From Paratrimastix pyriformis (taxonomy: Eukaryota > Preaxostyla > Paratrimastigidae): a DNA stretch of 64,000 nt. Below, piece by piece: positions 18,823 to 28,499 of this stretch (its first letter is position 1; the number at the start of each line of letters is the position of its first letter). The translations under genes and the position numbers were made by a program. The DNA is taken from positions 1 through 64,000 of the forward strand of contig JAPMOS010000153.1 in NCBI GenBank assembly GCA_027972325.1. Direction: 5' to 3'. Below the pieces are notes generated by a model. That model was not told the origin of the DNA, did no database searches, and worked only from the letters and a program-made list of their open reading frames with translations.

Positions 18823-20845
18823 ATGAAGGTCGTCGAGATTGATTACTCGTTCGCCGAGGCTCCGAGGCTGAACGACGGTGGACGCCTTTGCATCGGCGCG
18901 AAACCACCTGTGCCCCCGGTTCTGGTCCTTGGTCAAGGAACCGGGAGCGGTGGGAGTGGACTTCTTTCGGCAGAACCTAGCCTCAGAAGTGCCGTGGATC
19001 AACCCACCGTTCTCGCTCATCCTCAGAGTCTTGGAACGGTTGAGGGAGCAGCGGGGGGAGGCCCTTCTCCTCACCCCGGTGTGGACATCGGCACCGTGGT
19101 GGCCAGTGATGCTGCACATGGCAGTGGCACCACCCCTGACCTTACCGCGGCAGGAGAACACATTCCTGGCAGGCACGACACGCAACCTCAAGGGAATTGG
19201 GCCCCCACACTGGGAGTGTTGTGTGACACAGGTGTCGGGGGACCCAGTCCGGCAAGCCAGGGCACACCTCGAGTGGGGTTGGCAGACACTCACCAATCCG
19301 GATCTCACCCTCGTCCGGAAGTTCCAGGACCGACAGCTGCACCCCATGGGTCCAGCCCGGATCTTCGACGACCCGGAGGCCTGGTGGGGGAGCAACGAGC
19401 CCCTGATCCCACAGTGGGACAGGGAACTGTAGACGTCGACGCAGACTCGGGAGAGGACATGACCTTAGCCGAGCTGGCAGCGTCTCTGCGCTCAAAGAGC
19501 ACCACCACCCCCACTCTCATGACACACCACCCGGAGTCCTGTGTGACAAACCCGCCGGGTCGGTCGGAAGCACCCACGAGTGGGGCCTGTGATGCCCAGA
19601 ACGCCGCGGGGACACCCGTGGACGGAACTCTGTTTCGCCCGGGCAAGAAAGGTCCTGCCCCAGGACGCGCGATACCCACACCCACAGCCCGGAAAAGCTC
19701 TCAGAAGAGGCACCTGCTTGGGCCCCAAGCATCCGGAGCTGTCGGCAGCGGCAGGTTATTTCATTCAGAGGTCATTGGCAGAGAAAACCTCGAAGAAATA
19801 CTCACACATTATTCGCCGCTATGAAGAGTGGTGCGCGCTCAAAGACCTGGCTCCGATCACGGAGGCGACCGACCAGAATGAGGTCCAGGTCGCCTCGTTC
19901 ATCGCGGATGAAGCCATGGAGAGGGACCTCAGCTCGGGCTCGGCAGGGGCACGTCGCTCAGCACTGTCCATGTACTTCACCATGAGTGGCCACCCTCTAT
20001 CCCCGGAAGGCAAACTGGTGAAACAAGTCGTCACCGGCATCGGGAAGGACAAACCGGCTGGGGGCAAAGACCTCGGTCCGATCTGGGACCTAGCAGACCT
20101 CTTGAAATTGCTCGAGGGGGAGTGGGCCGACAATGCGACCCTTGACCAAAACCGGCTCATTGGTAAAGTCGCCAGCTTGTTGGAGATCGCGGGGTTGAGG
20201 GTCATGGACACGACCTCGATCTCTTTTTCCGACTCACGCTTTGAGTTCGGCCAGCCGGGGTGTGAGCACTCCGTTCGGCTGAAGGTGTGTCCGAAGGAGA
20301 CACACAACACCAAGATTCGATGGGTCCAGGTGGTCGGGGCTCCCGACAACCCACTGTGCCTACACTGCGCCATGAAACAGTGGCTGACCAAGCGGCCGAC
20401 GGAACCAGCGGTTGCGGGTCAGGCAGTGTCGGACACCTTCTTTGTCTTTCCACGGGATCACTCTGTGAAGTGCAGGGTGGGCAAAGCCATCTCGGCAGAC
20501 TGGATCCGGAACTGCGTGCGTTCGACGATGACGGTGGCAGGCATTCCCCTGCAGTGGGGTGCCCATTCAATTCGCTCAGCCGCCCCGTCGAAAGCCGCTG
20601 CACTGGGCATTCCACTGCCACAGATTCTGACCAGGTTTCGTTGGAGCTCCAGGTCCAGCACCTACCAAATGCACTATGGTCGCACAGTGGAAGGAGTCAC
20701 GGATCGCTTCGACGAGGCACTGTTGGCGGGTCGGTTCAGTGGCAAACCTCATGAAATGTCGGGGACCGCTGAACCTGACAAGGGGGGACCCCTAGGGGTT
20801 CCCCGGCAGGCACGAGTTGGGAGGCAGTGTGATTCCTTTGGCATG
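18803..20845 (+). mobile_element. DIRS-like retroelement piece A2 (recombinase part), plus strand
   Basis: Begins with an end repeat (18803-18875), then joins sequence that in the sister copy lies just downstream of RNase H (26400 onward). It continues through the tyrosine recombinase to its stop region and the next end repeat at 20846. About 70 bp at its start (18880-18950) is an inverted copy of the sequence at 14990-15065, so pieces A1 and A2 face away from each other around a shared end repeat. Broken fossil. Confidence 0.65.
19580..20790 (+). pseudogene. Tyrosine recombinase region, copy A2
   Basis: The frame contains the tyrosine-recombinase core: Arg in AGLRVMDTTSIS, a Lys-bearing hairpin near THNTKIRWVQ, the HxxR box in GAHSIRSAAPS and the catalytic Tyr region in STYQMHYGR. 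This is the integrase of DIRS-type elements, which insert as circles without target duplications. Near-identical to the copy at 27296-28315. Part of a broken fossil, though the recombinase frame itself reads well. Confidence 0.8.
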
Positions 20846-20958
20846 CTGTCTATTTTCCTGGGGTTTGGGAAGATGAAGGTCGTCGAGATTGATTACTCGT
20901 TCGCCGAGGCTCCGAGGCTGAAGCGAGGAATCATCGAGACTCTTCTTCCCAAACCCCA
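20846..20958 (+). repeat. Fused end repeats, possible internal complementary region
   Basis: The first about 73 bp are the end repeat seen at 18803 and 28377 (TTTTCCTGGGG..., ending in CCGAGGCTGAAG). Directly after it comes CGAGGAATCATCGAGACTCT running into CCCAAACCCC, the reverse complement of the other end repeat at 21907-21953. A junction of two element ends just after the recombinase resembles the internal complementary region of DIRS elements, which templates their replication. Confidence 0.5.
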
Positions 20959-20981
20959 CTCCCACCCGCCTCCCTGGTGGC

Positions 20982-21500
20982 GTGGAGCACCACATGGCTT
21001 ACAGCCCCACTGCCTCACCACCTCCTGAGCCTGCCGACACCACCCTTGCCCTCCCTGCCAATTTGAGGAGCAAAGGGTGGGGAGGGGAGACAGGTCATGT
21101 TACCTTTTCCCCCCTCTGTCACAACACCACCACACTCGCCCGCACACAGCCCTCGCGCTGGACCCCGGGCAAGGAACTCTCGGTCTACAACGCCAACCGG
21201 CGCCTGACCGCGGCCAAGCGAGGCTACGATCACCCCAAGGCCGCCGCGCCTCTTCACTCTGGAAGATGGGTCGAGGGTGGTCGTTTCCAACACCCACCGC
21301 GGCCGCAGTGGACACTGGGTCTCGTCGCGCGGAGGCGGAGGCTCTGCTGTTCGAGGCGCGACCCGAGGATGGTCTCGGGGTGCTACTCGTGGCCGTGGCC
21401 GTGGCCGTGGCGGCCGCAAGTTCTTTTCGGCCGCCTCTTCTGCCCGTGGCAAGAGCTCCGCTGAGGAGTCTGCTGCGGAGGGGGGGAAGAAGTGAATGGA
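20982..21500 (+). pseudogene. RGG-rich gag-like coding region
   Basis: The plus strand reads MEHHMAYSPTASPPPEPADT and a plausible folded region (TPGKELSVYNANRRLTAAKR), then HRGRSGHWVSSRGGGGSAV and a strongly RGG/RGR-rich basic tail ending in AAEGGKK. An RNA-binding C-terminus of this type suits a retroelement gag or nucleocapsid. The two parts are in different frames. It follows the fused end repeats and precedes another leader copy at 21826. Family uncertain; it could also be a remnant of an unrelated gene. Confidence 0.3.
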
Positions 21501-21825
21501 AGGCGCTTCGTCCCCCGGGGGTCTTTTTCTGAGGCTTCGCCCCTCTGTATTTTTCCTGATTTTTTGCGTGACCTGGTAAGCCGGAGGTTTCTCCACCCTC
21601 CTCTTTCCCTCCGCAGACACATGCTTACCGGGGTGAGCTTCGGCGGCTCATGGGGAGGAGAAGTTGAATTTTATTGTGCCGATGTTTGATCAATCTTTGA
21701 AAGCCTCTTTTGTTTTGTCTCTCTCGTCTTTCTTCTATCTACATTCTTTCTTTGGGATGCGTCTGGGCCTGACCACACCTTCCGGAGTGGTGCCCGGCCC
21801 CTTTGACGTGCTTACGCAAGGGCAG

Positions 21826-22110
21826 GGTACACTATCCGTGTCAGCTGACATGGAATTTCTTTCTATTTGTGGTCAGTGCCGCTTTTTGCGTTGCCTGACG
21901 TGATGTCTATTTTCCTGGGGGTTTGGGAAGAAGAAGAGTCTCGATGATTCCTCGCGTTTCGTCCTGAGTTTCACCACCGCCCTGAAGAGGGCTGGGTGGA
22001 GCTGGTAATCTTCGGCGTCGACCCACCGCGAGAGCCTGTCCGCTCTCACGTTGTCGATGCCGTGAATGTTCTCCTTCACGAGTTCGGAGAACGAGGGACA
22101 GCCTAAACAA
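21826..22110 (-). mobile_element. DIRS-like fragment: leader, end repeat and RNase H tail
   Basis: Contains a second copy of the leader repeat (21826-21903), the other version of the end repeat (21904-21953, ending CGATGATTCCTCGC), and a minus-strand stretch encoding IHGIDNVRADRLSRWVDAED, the conserved DNVRADRLSR segment at the end of the DIRS RNase H domain. The order is not that of a complete element, so this is a rearranged fragment. Confidence 0.6.
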
Positions 22111-23190
22111 ACCCAAACCAAGAAAGAGTGAACACTTGCACAGCAAGCACGCACATCGGCACTGACATCCAAAAATTTATCAAAAAGAATTTGACATGTC
22201 ATGTCAGTGCCGGCAGTCGACTTGTCCTTTTGCGCAATAAGCAAATCGCAACGCATCTTTTATTCCCGGGTTTTCGGGTTTCTATGCTTTTTCAAGAATT
22301 TTCGAATAGTTACTCGAAAGCTCTGAAGACCTTGCATTTTGTTTCGTCGAGTTGGGTTGACTTTTGGAATGATCTAAGAGATGTCGGCCAACGTGCCGCT
22401 CCTTTGGCGCTCTGAAAGTGCTGGCCTTATTTCGATTGATTTTTCAAGGCCGCCTTGTCACTTTTCAACCCCTGCCTTGTAGCCTTGAACGACTGATCTC
22501 ATTGATCAACTCATCGCGTCTCTCTCTTCCCACCTCCTCGTGGGTCGCCGCGTTTTACTTTGTGAGGGTTACAGGCCCTTTTGCCGGCCTTTCAACTTTC
22601 CCGGACGGACTGGAGAAGAATCACCTGGAATCTCAGAATCTGGGTCCTCCTTTCCGGGTCTGTGGCGTCACAATAGCACTCGCTTTATATTTTGTTTTTT
22701 ACAAACCAAAAACGGAAGGAAACAAAAACTTCCAAACAAAGATCAGAAAAAAAAACCAAAACGGAAAAGCAAAGAAAGATAGTCTTTATTCCGTTTTCGT
22801 GACCGTCCTGCGTGCAACTTTGAACTGGCTGAGCTCGTTGGGCTTGGGCCAATTTGCGCCATCCTCCGCAAAGACTTTCGGTTGGGGTATCACCCCAGTT
22901 TCCTTTGGAATGGCACTGTTCGTTGGTGCCTGGTCACCGTGACATGCGCTGGAATACTCATTGCTTCGGGACGAAGGATGCCTGCTTGAGGTGTCGGTTC
23001 AGTTTCAAAGCAACCTTGATACATACGTTCACTGACAGACCCACCAGACCACCACGTCACGTTTTGAGCGAATCAGTTTGATACTCTGCTCATTCGGCCC
23101 CACGGGGCTCGTTCGACACGCCAGCAACCTCTGTTGTACAGTCTGTTTAATTCCTTTGAAGGAATTTATTCACTGGTCGATTTGTGAAGA
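22111..23190. other. Unassigned spacer, no gene recognised
   Basis: Intermediate GC content. A 174-residue plus-strand open frame (22418-22942) has no recognisable domain and an odd composition, so it is not called. A 12-bp inverted repeat (CGGCACTGACAT and its complement) lies at 22157-22168 and 22201-22212. GAAGAAGAGTCTCGATGATT at 23187 repeats part of the DIRS end repeat, so the right boundary belongs to the next element. Confidence 0.4.
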
Positions 23191-23210
23191 AGAGTCTCGA
23201 TGATTCCTCG

Positions 23211-23420
23211 CTACCCAAACAATTTCGCAAGCTCAGGAAGCATCTTTTGCGTAAGCACCTTGAAATCGCTGTCCAGATCCGTATAGCGGAGATGCTTTTC
23301 AGAGATGTCGCGGTTCAGGAAGCGCAGAAACGGATCATCATTGCGTTCAATTTCACCATGCATCATGACAAAGTTGCTGACGTCTCCATCAAGATCGTCA
23401 TTTTCCGAGCAGATTTCCAT
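23211..23420 (-). CDS. Unassigned short coding-like stretch
   Basis: 69-residue minus-strand frame with a natural-looking protein composition (CSENDDLDGDVSNFVMMHGE, then LNRDISEKHLRYTDLDSDF). It lies between an end-repeat fragment at 23187 and the start of copy B. It could be a retroelement gag piece or an exon fragment of an unknown gene. No family recognised. Confidence 0.25.
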   Translation of the reverse strand: MEICSENDDLDGDVSNFVMMHGEIERNDDPFLRFLNRDISEKHLRYTDLDSDFKVLTQKMLPELAKLFG

Positions 23421-23458
23421 CCAACGGGACGCTCGGATTTGAATTCAAAAGGACACCA

Positions 23459-25129
23459 ATGCCGGGGGACACGGACTACCTCTGGGTTATTCCAAAGTCA
23501 AGACGGCGCAAGAAAACCCACTTTCTGTCCCCAGAATTTTGTCTGCCCTCGGGTCCTCCGTTGGCGCACGCTTTTCGACCAACCTCGTTGGCCTTATCAT
23601 CACAGAGCCCACAACCAACTGGGGTCACAGAAGGCTCATTGGCATTCAATTCGGGTGCAGCCCCTTCCTTTCCTCGCTCCGTGGCTTTGTCTTGCCAAGA
23701 GACACGTTACAATCAACAAGAAGGAAAAGGTGAAGGGTCTGCTGCTCACCAACTCGCACCGCACAATGCTGAAATACTCGATACTCATCAGTTGGTCCGG
23801 GAAGCCAGTCCTTGTGGTGTTCCACTCGGCACAACCGTGGCTAAACTGGAAACAACTTCTGCACCAGTTCCACCGGCACCGGACGTATCAGCACCGGTGA
23901 TCACACCCTCACAGGCGTCGTCGCCAGCACTCGGAGAGGCAGTCTGTATGAGCCCTACCGCACAATCACTCTCACACTCAGAGCAGGACAAGGCAACAAA
24001 ACCCGTGGGCCAGTCGGGGCAGGCCTGGGGGTCCAGTCCAGGCTCTGACGGGTCGATGGAGGGAACATCACCCAGGGAGACTCGCGGCATGGGAACACTT
24101 CCCACCGGAACCCTCCGCGCGAGGACATTACCCCAGGTGAGGCAGGCATTCACCGGGGAGACCCCCGAAGAGGGGCAGCACACGGTGCTGACGGAAGGAC
24201 ATGCGGAGGCGATCTCGTCGGGCGAGGGGTTTGTGAACCCGGGACGGACCGATACACAGTCAGAGGCGGTCACACTCCCCAATGCGGGGACACGCGGGGA
24301 GGTCTGCGAGGCAGGGTCCCGGAAACACCCACTCACACGTTCCGCTAGCGTTGGCGGTGAAGCTCATGCACCTCAGTGGCGGAGGCAGCGACTCGCGTCC
24401 CCACCACCCCCTCCGGTACGGGTGCGGGGGTGGGGGGGGGACCAGGCGCCCCTGGGGGGTGGCGCCGATAAAAGTAACCCCCCAAAACGGCCAGATCAAA
24501 TGGCAGGGCAAGACCTACCTGGCCCGGGAGTGGGACCAGAGCAAGGGAGGGCGGCAGCAGTCTGTCCAGCACACCCACACCACCCGTCATGCGCTCCCTC
24601 ACCCCTCCGCCCCGTCTTGTCCCCGCTCTCCCCCCTCAACCCCGTCACGGGACCGGAGGAGGGTGCCAAGTCCCGGGAGGGCAGGCACCCAACTCGGGAA
24701 CCCACTCACCCCCACCCCTCAGGGGGAAACTCTGCCTCACCCCATAACACGGCCCAAGGGGCTCAGCTCGGGGAGGGACAGTCCCAACCCCTGGGGGAGG
24801 GACCCCTCCTTCTCGGACTGGACCCTCAATGGGACCGGGAGCAGGCCAAACTGCGGCTGCTGGCACAGCACCCACCTCGGGGACCACTGGCAGGCAGGCT
24901 GGCTCGGCACCGGGAGGAGTGGTTGGCCCTCAGACCACCTCGGGAAGTGGCACAGGTGGTATCGGAAGGGTTTCACATCCCGTTCAAGGGACCCCCACCC
25001 AACCCGGGGCGTGGTCCCGGGACCCTTACCACTTGGTGGGGAGGAGAAACTGGGCTTGGAGGCGGTGGTCCAGGAGTACCTTGGGATATCGGCACTGAAA
25101 ACGATCCAGGGGGTCGGACAAAGGGATGA
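23459..25129 (+). pseudogene. gag-like/linker region, copy B
   Basis: 556-residue open frame, rich in Pro, Ser, Thr and Gly. Its first part (DYLWVIPKSRRRKKTHFLSP) matches the C-terminal gag segment of copy A1. The later part is linker sequence leading into RT (EVAQVVSEGFHIPFKGPPPN). It overlaps the start of the RT frame by 4 bp. Likely gag C-terminus plus RT leader rather than a single complete gag. Confidence 0.45.
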
Positions 25130-26307
25130 GATCTCCCATTTTTGGGCGGCCCAAGCCCGGCGGGAAATGGAGGTTGATCCTGGACCTCACCGCCTTGAAT
25201 CACTTCATCTTCTGCCCCTCCTTCAAAATGGAGGGGTGGAAGACGGTGAGGGCCGTGGTGGAGCCCATGATGTGGGCCACCAAGATCGACCTCAAGCACG
25301 CGTACTTTCACATCCCGATCTTTCCACCTCACCGGAAATACCTGGGAGTCGAATGGGAGGGCACGGAATATCGCTTCCAAGCCCTCCCATTCGGCCTGAA
25401 TGTGGCTCCCAGAATCTTTACAAAGACCATGAGAGTGGCAATCAAGGAAGCCCGGAGACACGGCATCTTGGTAGTCCACTACATCGACGACCTCCTGGTG
25501 TTGGGCAGGTCACCACAGGAGACCAAGCTCCATACACTGGCACTCCTTCGTCACCTCCTCTCACTCGGGTTCGAGATCAGCTGGGACAAAACCCAAGTGG
25601 AACCAGTTCAAATGCTGGAGTTCCTGGGGTTTGTCCTCGACACTCGAGCGATGACACTCTCACTCCCACCCGAGAAGGCACAAAAGGTGAGAGAGATGGC
25701 GCACAACACCCAACAGTGCACCACCATCAAAGCCAAATCATTGGCAGCGGTGATCGGGTTCATGTCGTCATGCAGGGAGACGATTCGCCCGGCCTGCTTG
25801 TACCTGCGCAACCTGAACATCGACCTGTCCACGGCGATCAAGGCGCAGGGGGGATGGCATGCCCTGGTGACCCTGTCGGAGGAGTCACACAGGGACTTGG
25901 AGTGGTGGGAACATGCACAGTACCCCACCAGCACCCCACTTCGGACCCCACCAGCAGAGCTGATCCTGACCACGGATGCAGCCGAGATGGGCTGGGGGGC
26001 AGTGCTGAGGACTCCGGCACAGAGCATCGAGCAGGGCATCCCAGTACACGAGTTGTGGAGAGTGACGGACCTGCAGGACATCAGCTCGATAAACCCGCTC
26101 GAATTGGAAGCGGGCATCAGGTCACTCCACCTGTTCCGGGAACAGGTCACGGGCAAGTCCGTACTTTGGTTCTCGGACAATTCGTCTGTCGTGTGGTCAG
26201 TCGGCAGACTCAAGTCACAGAGTCAGCAGCTCAACACCCGGTTGAGAAAACTCTGGGAGTTCTGCCAGACACACCGGATCACCCTCACCACAGAGCACAT
26301 AACGTGA
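25126..26307 (+). CDS. DIRS-like reverse transcriptase with RNase H, copy B
   Basis: 393-residue frame with a complete RT core: GRPKPGGKWRLILDLTALN, TKIDLKHAYFHIPI (motif A Asp), LPFGLNVAPRIFTK, and the catalytic VVHYIDDLLVLG box. RNase H follows (LILTTDAAEMGWGAVL, ELEAGIRSL, VLWFSDNSSVV). The YIDD box and the LPFGL motif place it with Ty3-like/DIRS reverse transcriptases. It copies element RNA into DNA in cytoplasmic or nuclear particles. The RNase H C-terminal part continues past the frame end; the element is broken. Confidence 0.85.
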   Translation: MRSPIFGRPKPGGKWRLILDLTALNHFIFCPSFKMEGWKTVRAVVEPMMWATKIDLKHAYFHIPIFPPHRKYLGVEWEGTEYRFQALPFGLNVAPRIFTKTMRVAIKEARRHGILVVHYIDDLLVLGRSPQETKLHTLALLRHLLSLGFEISWDKTQVEPVQMLEFLGFVLDTRAMTLSLPPEKAQKVREMAHNTQQCTTIKAKSLAAVIGFMSSCRETIRPACLYLRNLNIDLSTAIKAQGGWHALVTLSEESHRDLEWWEHAQYPTSTPLRTPPAELILTTDAAEMGWGAVLRTPAQSIEQGIPVHELWRVTDLQDISSINPLELEAGIRSLHLFREQVTGKSVLWFSDNSSVVWSVGRLKSQSQQLNTRLRKLWEFCQTHRITLTTEHIT

Positions 26308-27295
26308 GAGCGGACAGGCTCTCGCGGTGGGTCGACGCCGAAGATTACCAGCTCCACCCAGCCCTCTTCAGGGCGGTGGTGAAGCTCAGGACGAAACCGA
26401 CGGTGGACGCCTTTGCATCGGCGCGAAACCACCTGTGCCCCCGGTTCTGGTCCTTGGTCAAGGAACCGGGAGCGGTGGGAGTGGACTTCTTCCGGCAGAA
26501 CCTAGCCTCAGAAGTGCCGTGGATCAACCCACCGTTCTCGCTCATCCTCAGAGTCTTGGAACGGTTGAGGGGAGCAGCGGGGGAGGCTCTCTCCTCACCC
26601 CGGTGTGGACATCGGCACCGTGGTGGCCAGTGATGCTGCACATGGCAGTGGCACCACCCCTGACCTTACCGCGGCAGGAGAACACATTCCTGGCAGGCAC
26701 GACACGCAACCTCAAGGGAATTGGGCCCCCACACTGGGAGTGTTGTGTGACACAGGTGTCGGGGACCCAGTCCGGCAAGCCAGGGCACACCTCGAGTGGG
26801 GTTGGCAGACACTCACCAATCCGGATCTCACCCTCGTCCGGAAGTTCCAGGACCGACAGCTGCACCCCATGGGTCCAGCCCGGATCTTCGACGACCCGGA
26901 GGCCTGGTGGGGAGCAACGAGCCCCTGATCCCACAGTGGGACAGGGAGCTGTAGACGTCGACGCAGACTCGGGAGAGGACATGACCTTAGCCGAGCTGGC
27001 AGCGTCTCTGCGCTCAAAGAGCACCACCACCCCACTCCCATGACGCACCACCCGGAGTCCTGTGTGACAAACCCCCGGGTCGGTCGGAAGCACCCACGAG
27101 CGGGGCCTGTGATGCCCAGAACGCCGCAGGGACACCCGTGGACGGAACTCTGTTCCGCCCGGGCAAGAAAGGTCCTGCCCCAGGACGCGCGACACCCACA
27201 CCCACAGCCCGGAAAAGCTCTCAGATGAGGCACCTGCTTGGGCCCCCAAGCATCCGGAGCTGTCGGCAGCGGCAGGTTATTTCATTCAGAGGTCA

Positions 27296-28315
27296 TTGGC
27301 AGAGAAAACCTCGAAGAAATACTCACACATCATTCGCCGCTATGAAGAGTGGTGCGCGCTCAAAGACCTGGCTCCGATCACGGAGGCGACCGACCAGAAT
27401 GAGGTCCAGGTCGCCTCGTTCATTGCGGATGAAGCCATGGAGAGGGACCTCAGCTCGGGCTCAGCAGGGGCACGTCGCTCAGCACTGTCCATGTACTTCA
27501 CCATGAGTGGCCACCCTCTATCACCGGAAGGCAAACTGGTGAAACAAGTCGTCACCGGCATCGGGAAGGACAAACCGGCGGGGGGCAAAGACCTCGGTCC
27601 GATCTGGGACCTAGCAGATCTCTTGAAATTGCTCGAGGGGGAATGGGCCGACAATGCGACCCTTGACCAAAATCGGCTCATTGGTAAAGTCGCCAGCTTG
27701 TTGGAGATCGCGGGGTTGAGGGTCATGGACACGACCTCGATCTCTTTTTCCGACTCACGCTTTGAGTTCGGCCAGCCGGGGTGTGAGCACTCAGTTCGGC
27801 TGAAGGTGTGTCCGAAGGAGACACACAACACCAAGATTCGATGGGTCCAGGTGGTCGGGGCTCCCGACAACCCACTGTGCCTACACTGCGCCATGAAACA
27901 GTGGCTGACCAAGCGGCCGACGGAACCAGCGGTTGCGGGTCAGGCAGTGTCGGACACCTTCTTTGTCTTTCCACGGGATAATTCAGTGAAGTGCAGGGTG
28001 GGCAAAGCCATTTCGGCAGACTGGATCCGGAACTGCGTGCGTTCGACGATGACGGTGGCAGGCATTCCCCTGCAGTGGGGTGCCCATTCAATTCGCTCAG
28101 CCGCCCCGTCGAAAGCCGCTGCACTGGGCATTCCACTGCCACAGATTCTGACCAGGTATCGTTGGAGCTCCAGGTCCAGCACCTACCAAATGCACTATGG
28201 TCGCACAGTGGAAGGAGTCACGGATCGCTTCGACGAGGCACTGTTGGCGGGTCGGTTCAGTGGCAAACCTCATGAAATGTCGGGGGCCGCTGAACCTGAC
28301 AAGGGGGACCCCTAG
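27296..28315 (+). CDS. Tyrosine recombinase of DIRS-like element, copy B
   Basis: 339-residue frame. Catalytic residues read in order: Arg in GLRVMDTTSIS (about residue 140), a beta-hairpin Lys near TKIRWVQ (about 180), HxxR in GAHSIRSAAPS (about 263-266) and Tyr in TYQMHYGR (about 300). An N-terminal SAM-like helical domain (EKTSKKYSHIIRRYEEWC) precedes them. It inserts circular element DNA by site-specific strand exchange. Downstream the end repeat starts after about 60 bp. Confidence 0.85.
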   Translation: MAEKTSKKYSHIIRRYEEWCALKDLAPITEATDQNEVQVASFIADEAMERDLSSGSAGARRSALSMYFTMSGHPLSPEGKLVKQVVTGIGKDKPAGGKDLGPIWDLADLLKLLEGEWADNATLDQNRLIGKVASLLEIAGLRVMDTTSISFSDSRFEFGQPGCEHSVRLKVCPKETHNTKIRWVQVVGAPDNPLCLHCAMKQWLTKRPTEPAVAGQAVSDTFFVFPRDNSVKCRVGKAISADWIRNCVRSTMTVAGIPLQWGAHSIRSAAPSKAAALGIPLPQILTRYRWSSRSSTYQMHYGRTVEGVTDRFDEALLAGRFSGKPHEMSGAAEPDKGDP

Positions 28316-28376
28316 GGGGTTCCCCCCTTTGGCAGGCATGAGTTGGGAGGCAGTGTGATTCCTCTGGCATGCTGTC

Positions 28377-28449
28377 TATTTTCCTGGGGGTTTGGGAAGA
28401 TGAAGGTCGTCGAGATTGATTACTCGTTCGCCGAGGCTCCGAGGCTGAA
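28377..28449 (+). repeat. DIRS-like end repeat after copy B recombinase
   Basis: TTTTCCTGGGGGTTTGGGAA through CCGAGGCTGAAG, about 73 bp, the same as at 18803 and 20846. The LINE unit (copy 1) begins a few bases later at about 28456. Confidence 0.75.
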
Positions 28450-28499
28450 GCGGCCCCGGGGTCGAGTTGACCTTCAACGTTTGAATTTCTCCGCAGAAG

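Larger units (their letters stand above)
23459..28449 (+). mobile_element. DIRS-like tyrosine-recombinase retroelement, copy B
   Basis: Plus-strand element with parts in the expected order: gag-like/linker region (23459-25129), reverse transcriptase and RNase H (25126-26400), tyrosine recombinase (27296-28315) and an end repeat (28377-28449). No long terminal repeats and no DDE integrase. Strong match to pieces A1 and A2. It is the most complete of the set, but its 5' part is unlike copy A1 before about 23460. Broken, with a few breaks. High similarity to A1/A2 suggests recent activity. Confidence 0.8.

Noticed and set aside
22418-22942. 174-residue plus-strand ORF in the spacer
   Set aside because: No domain, a mixed hydrophobic and Lys-rich composition, and no homologous copy within the window; likely chance.
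24282-26633. 783-residue plus-strand frame overlapping the DIRS RT
   Set aside because: It lies in another frame from the RT motifs (YIDDLL at about 25480) and has only low-complexity composition.
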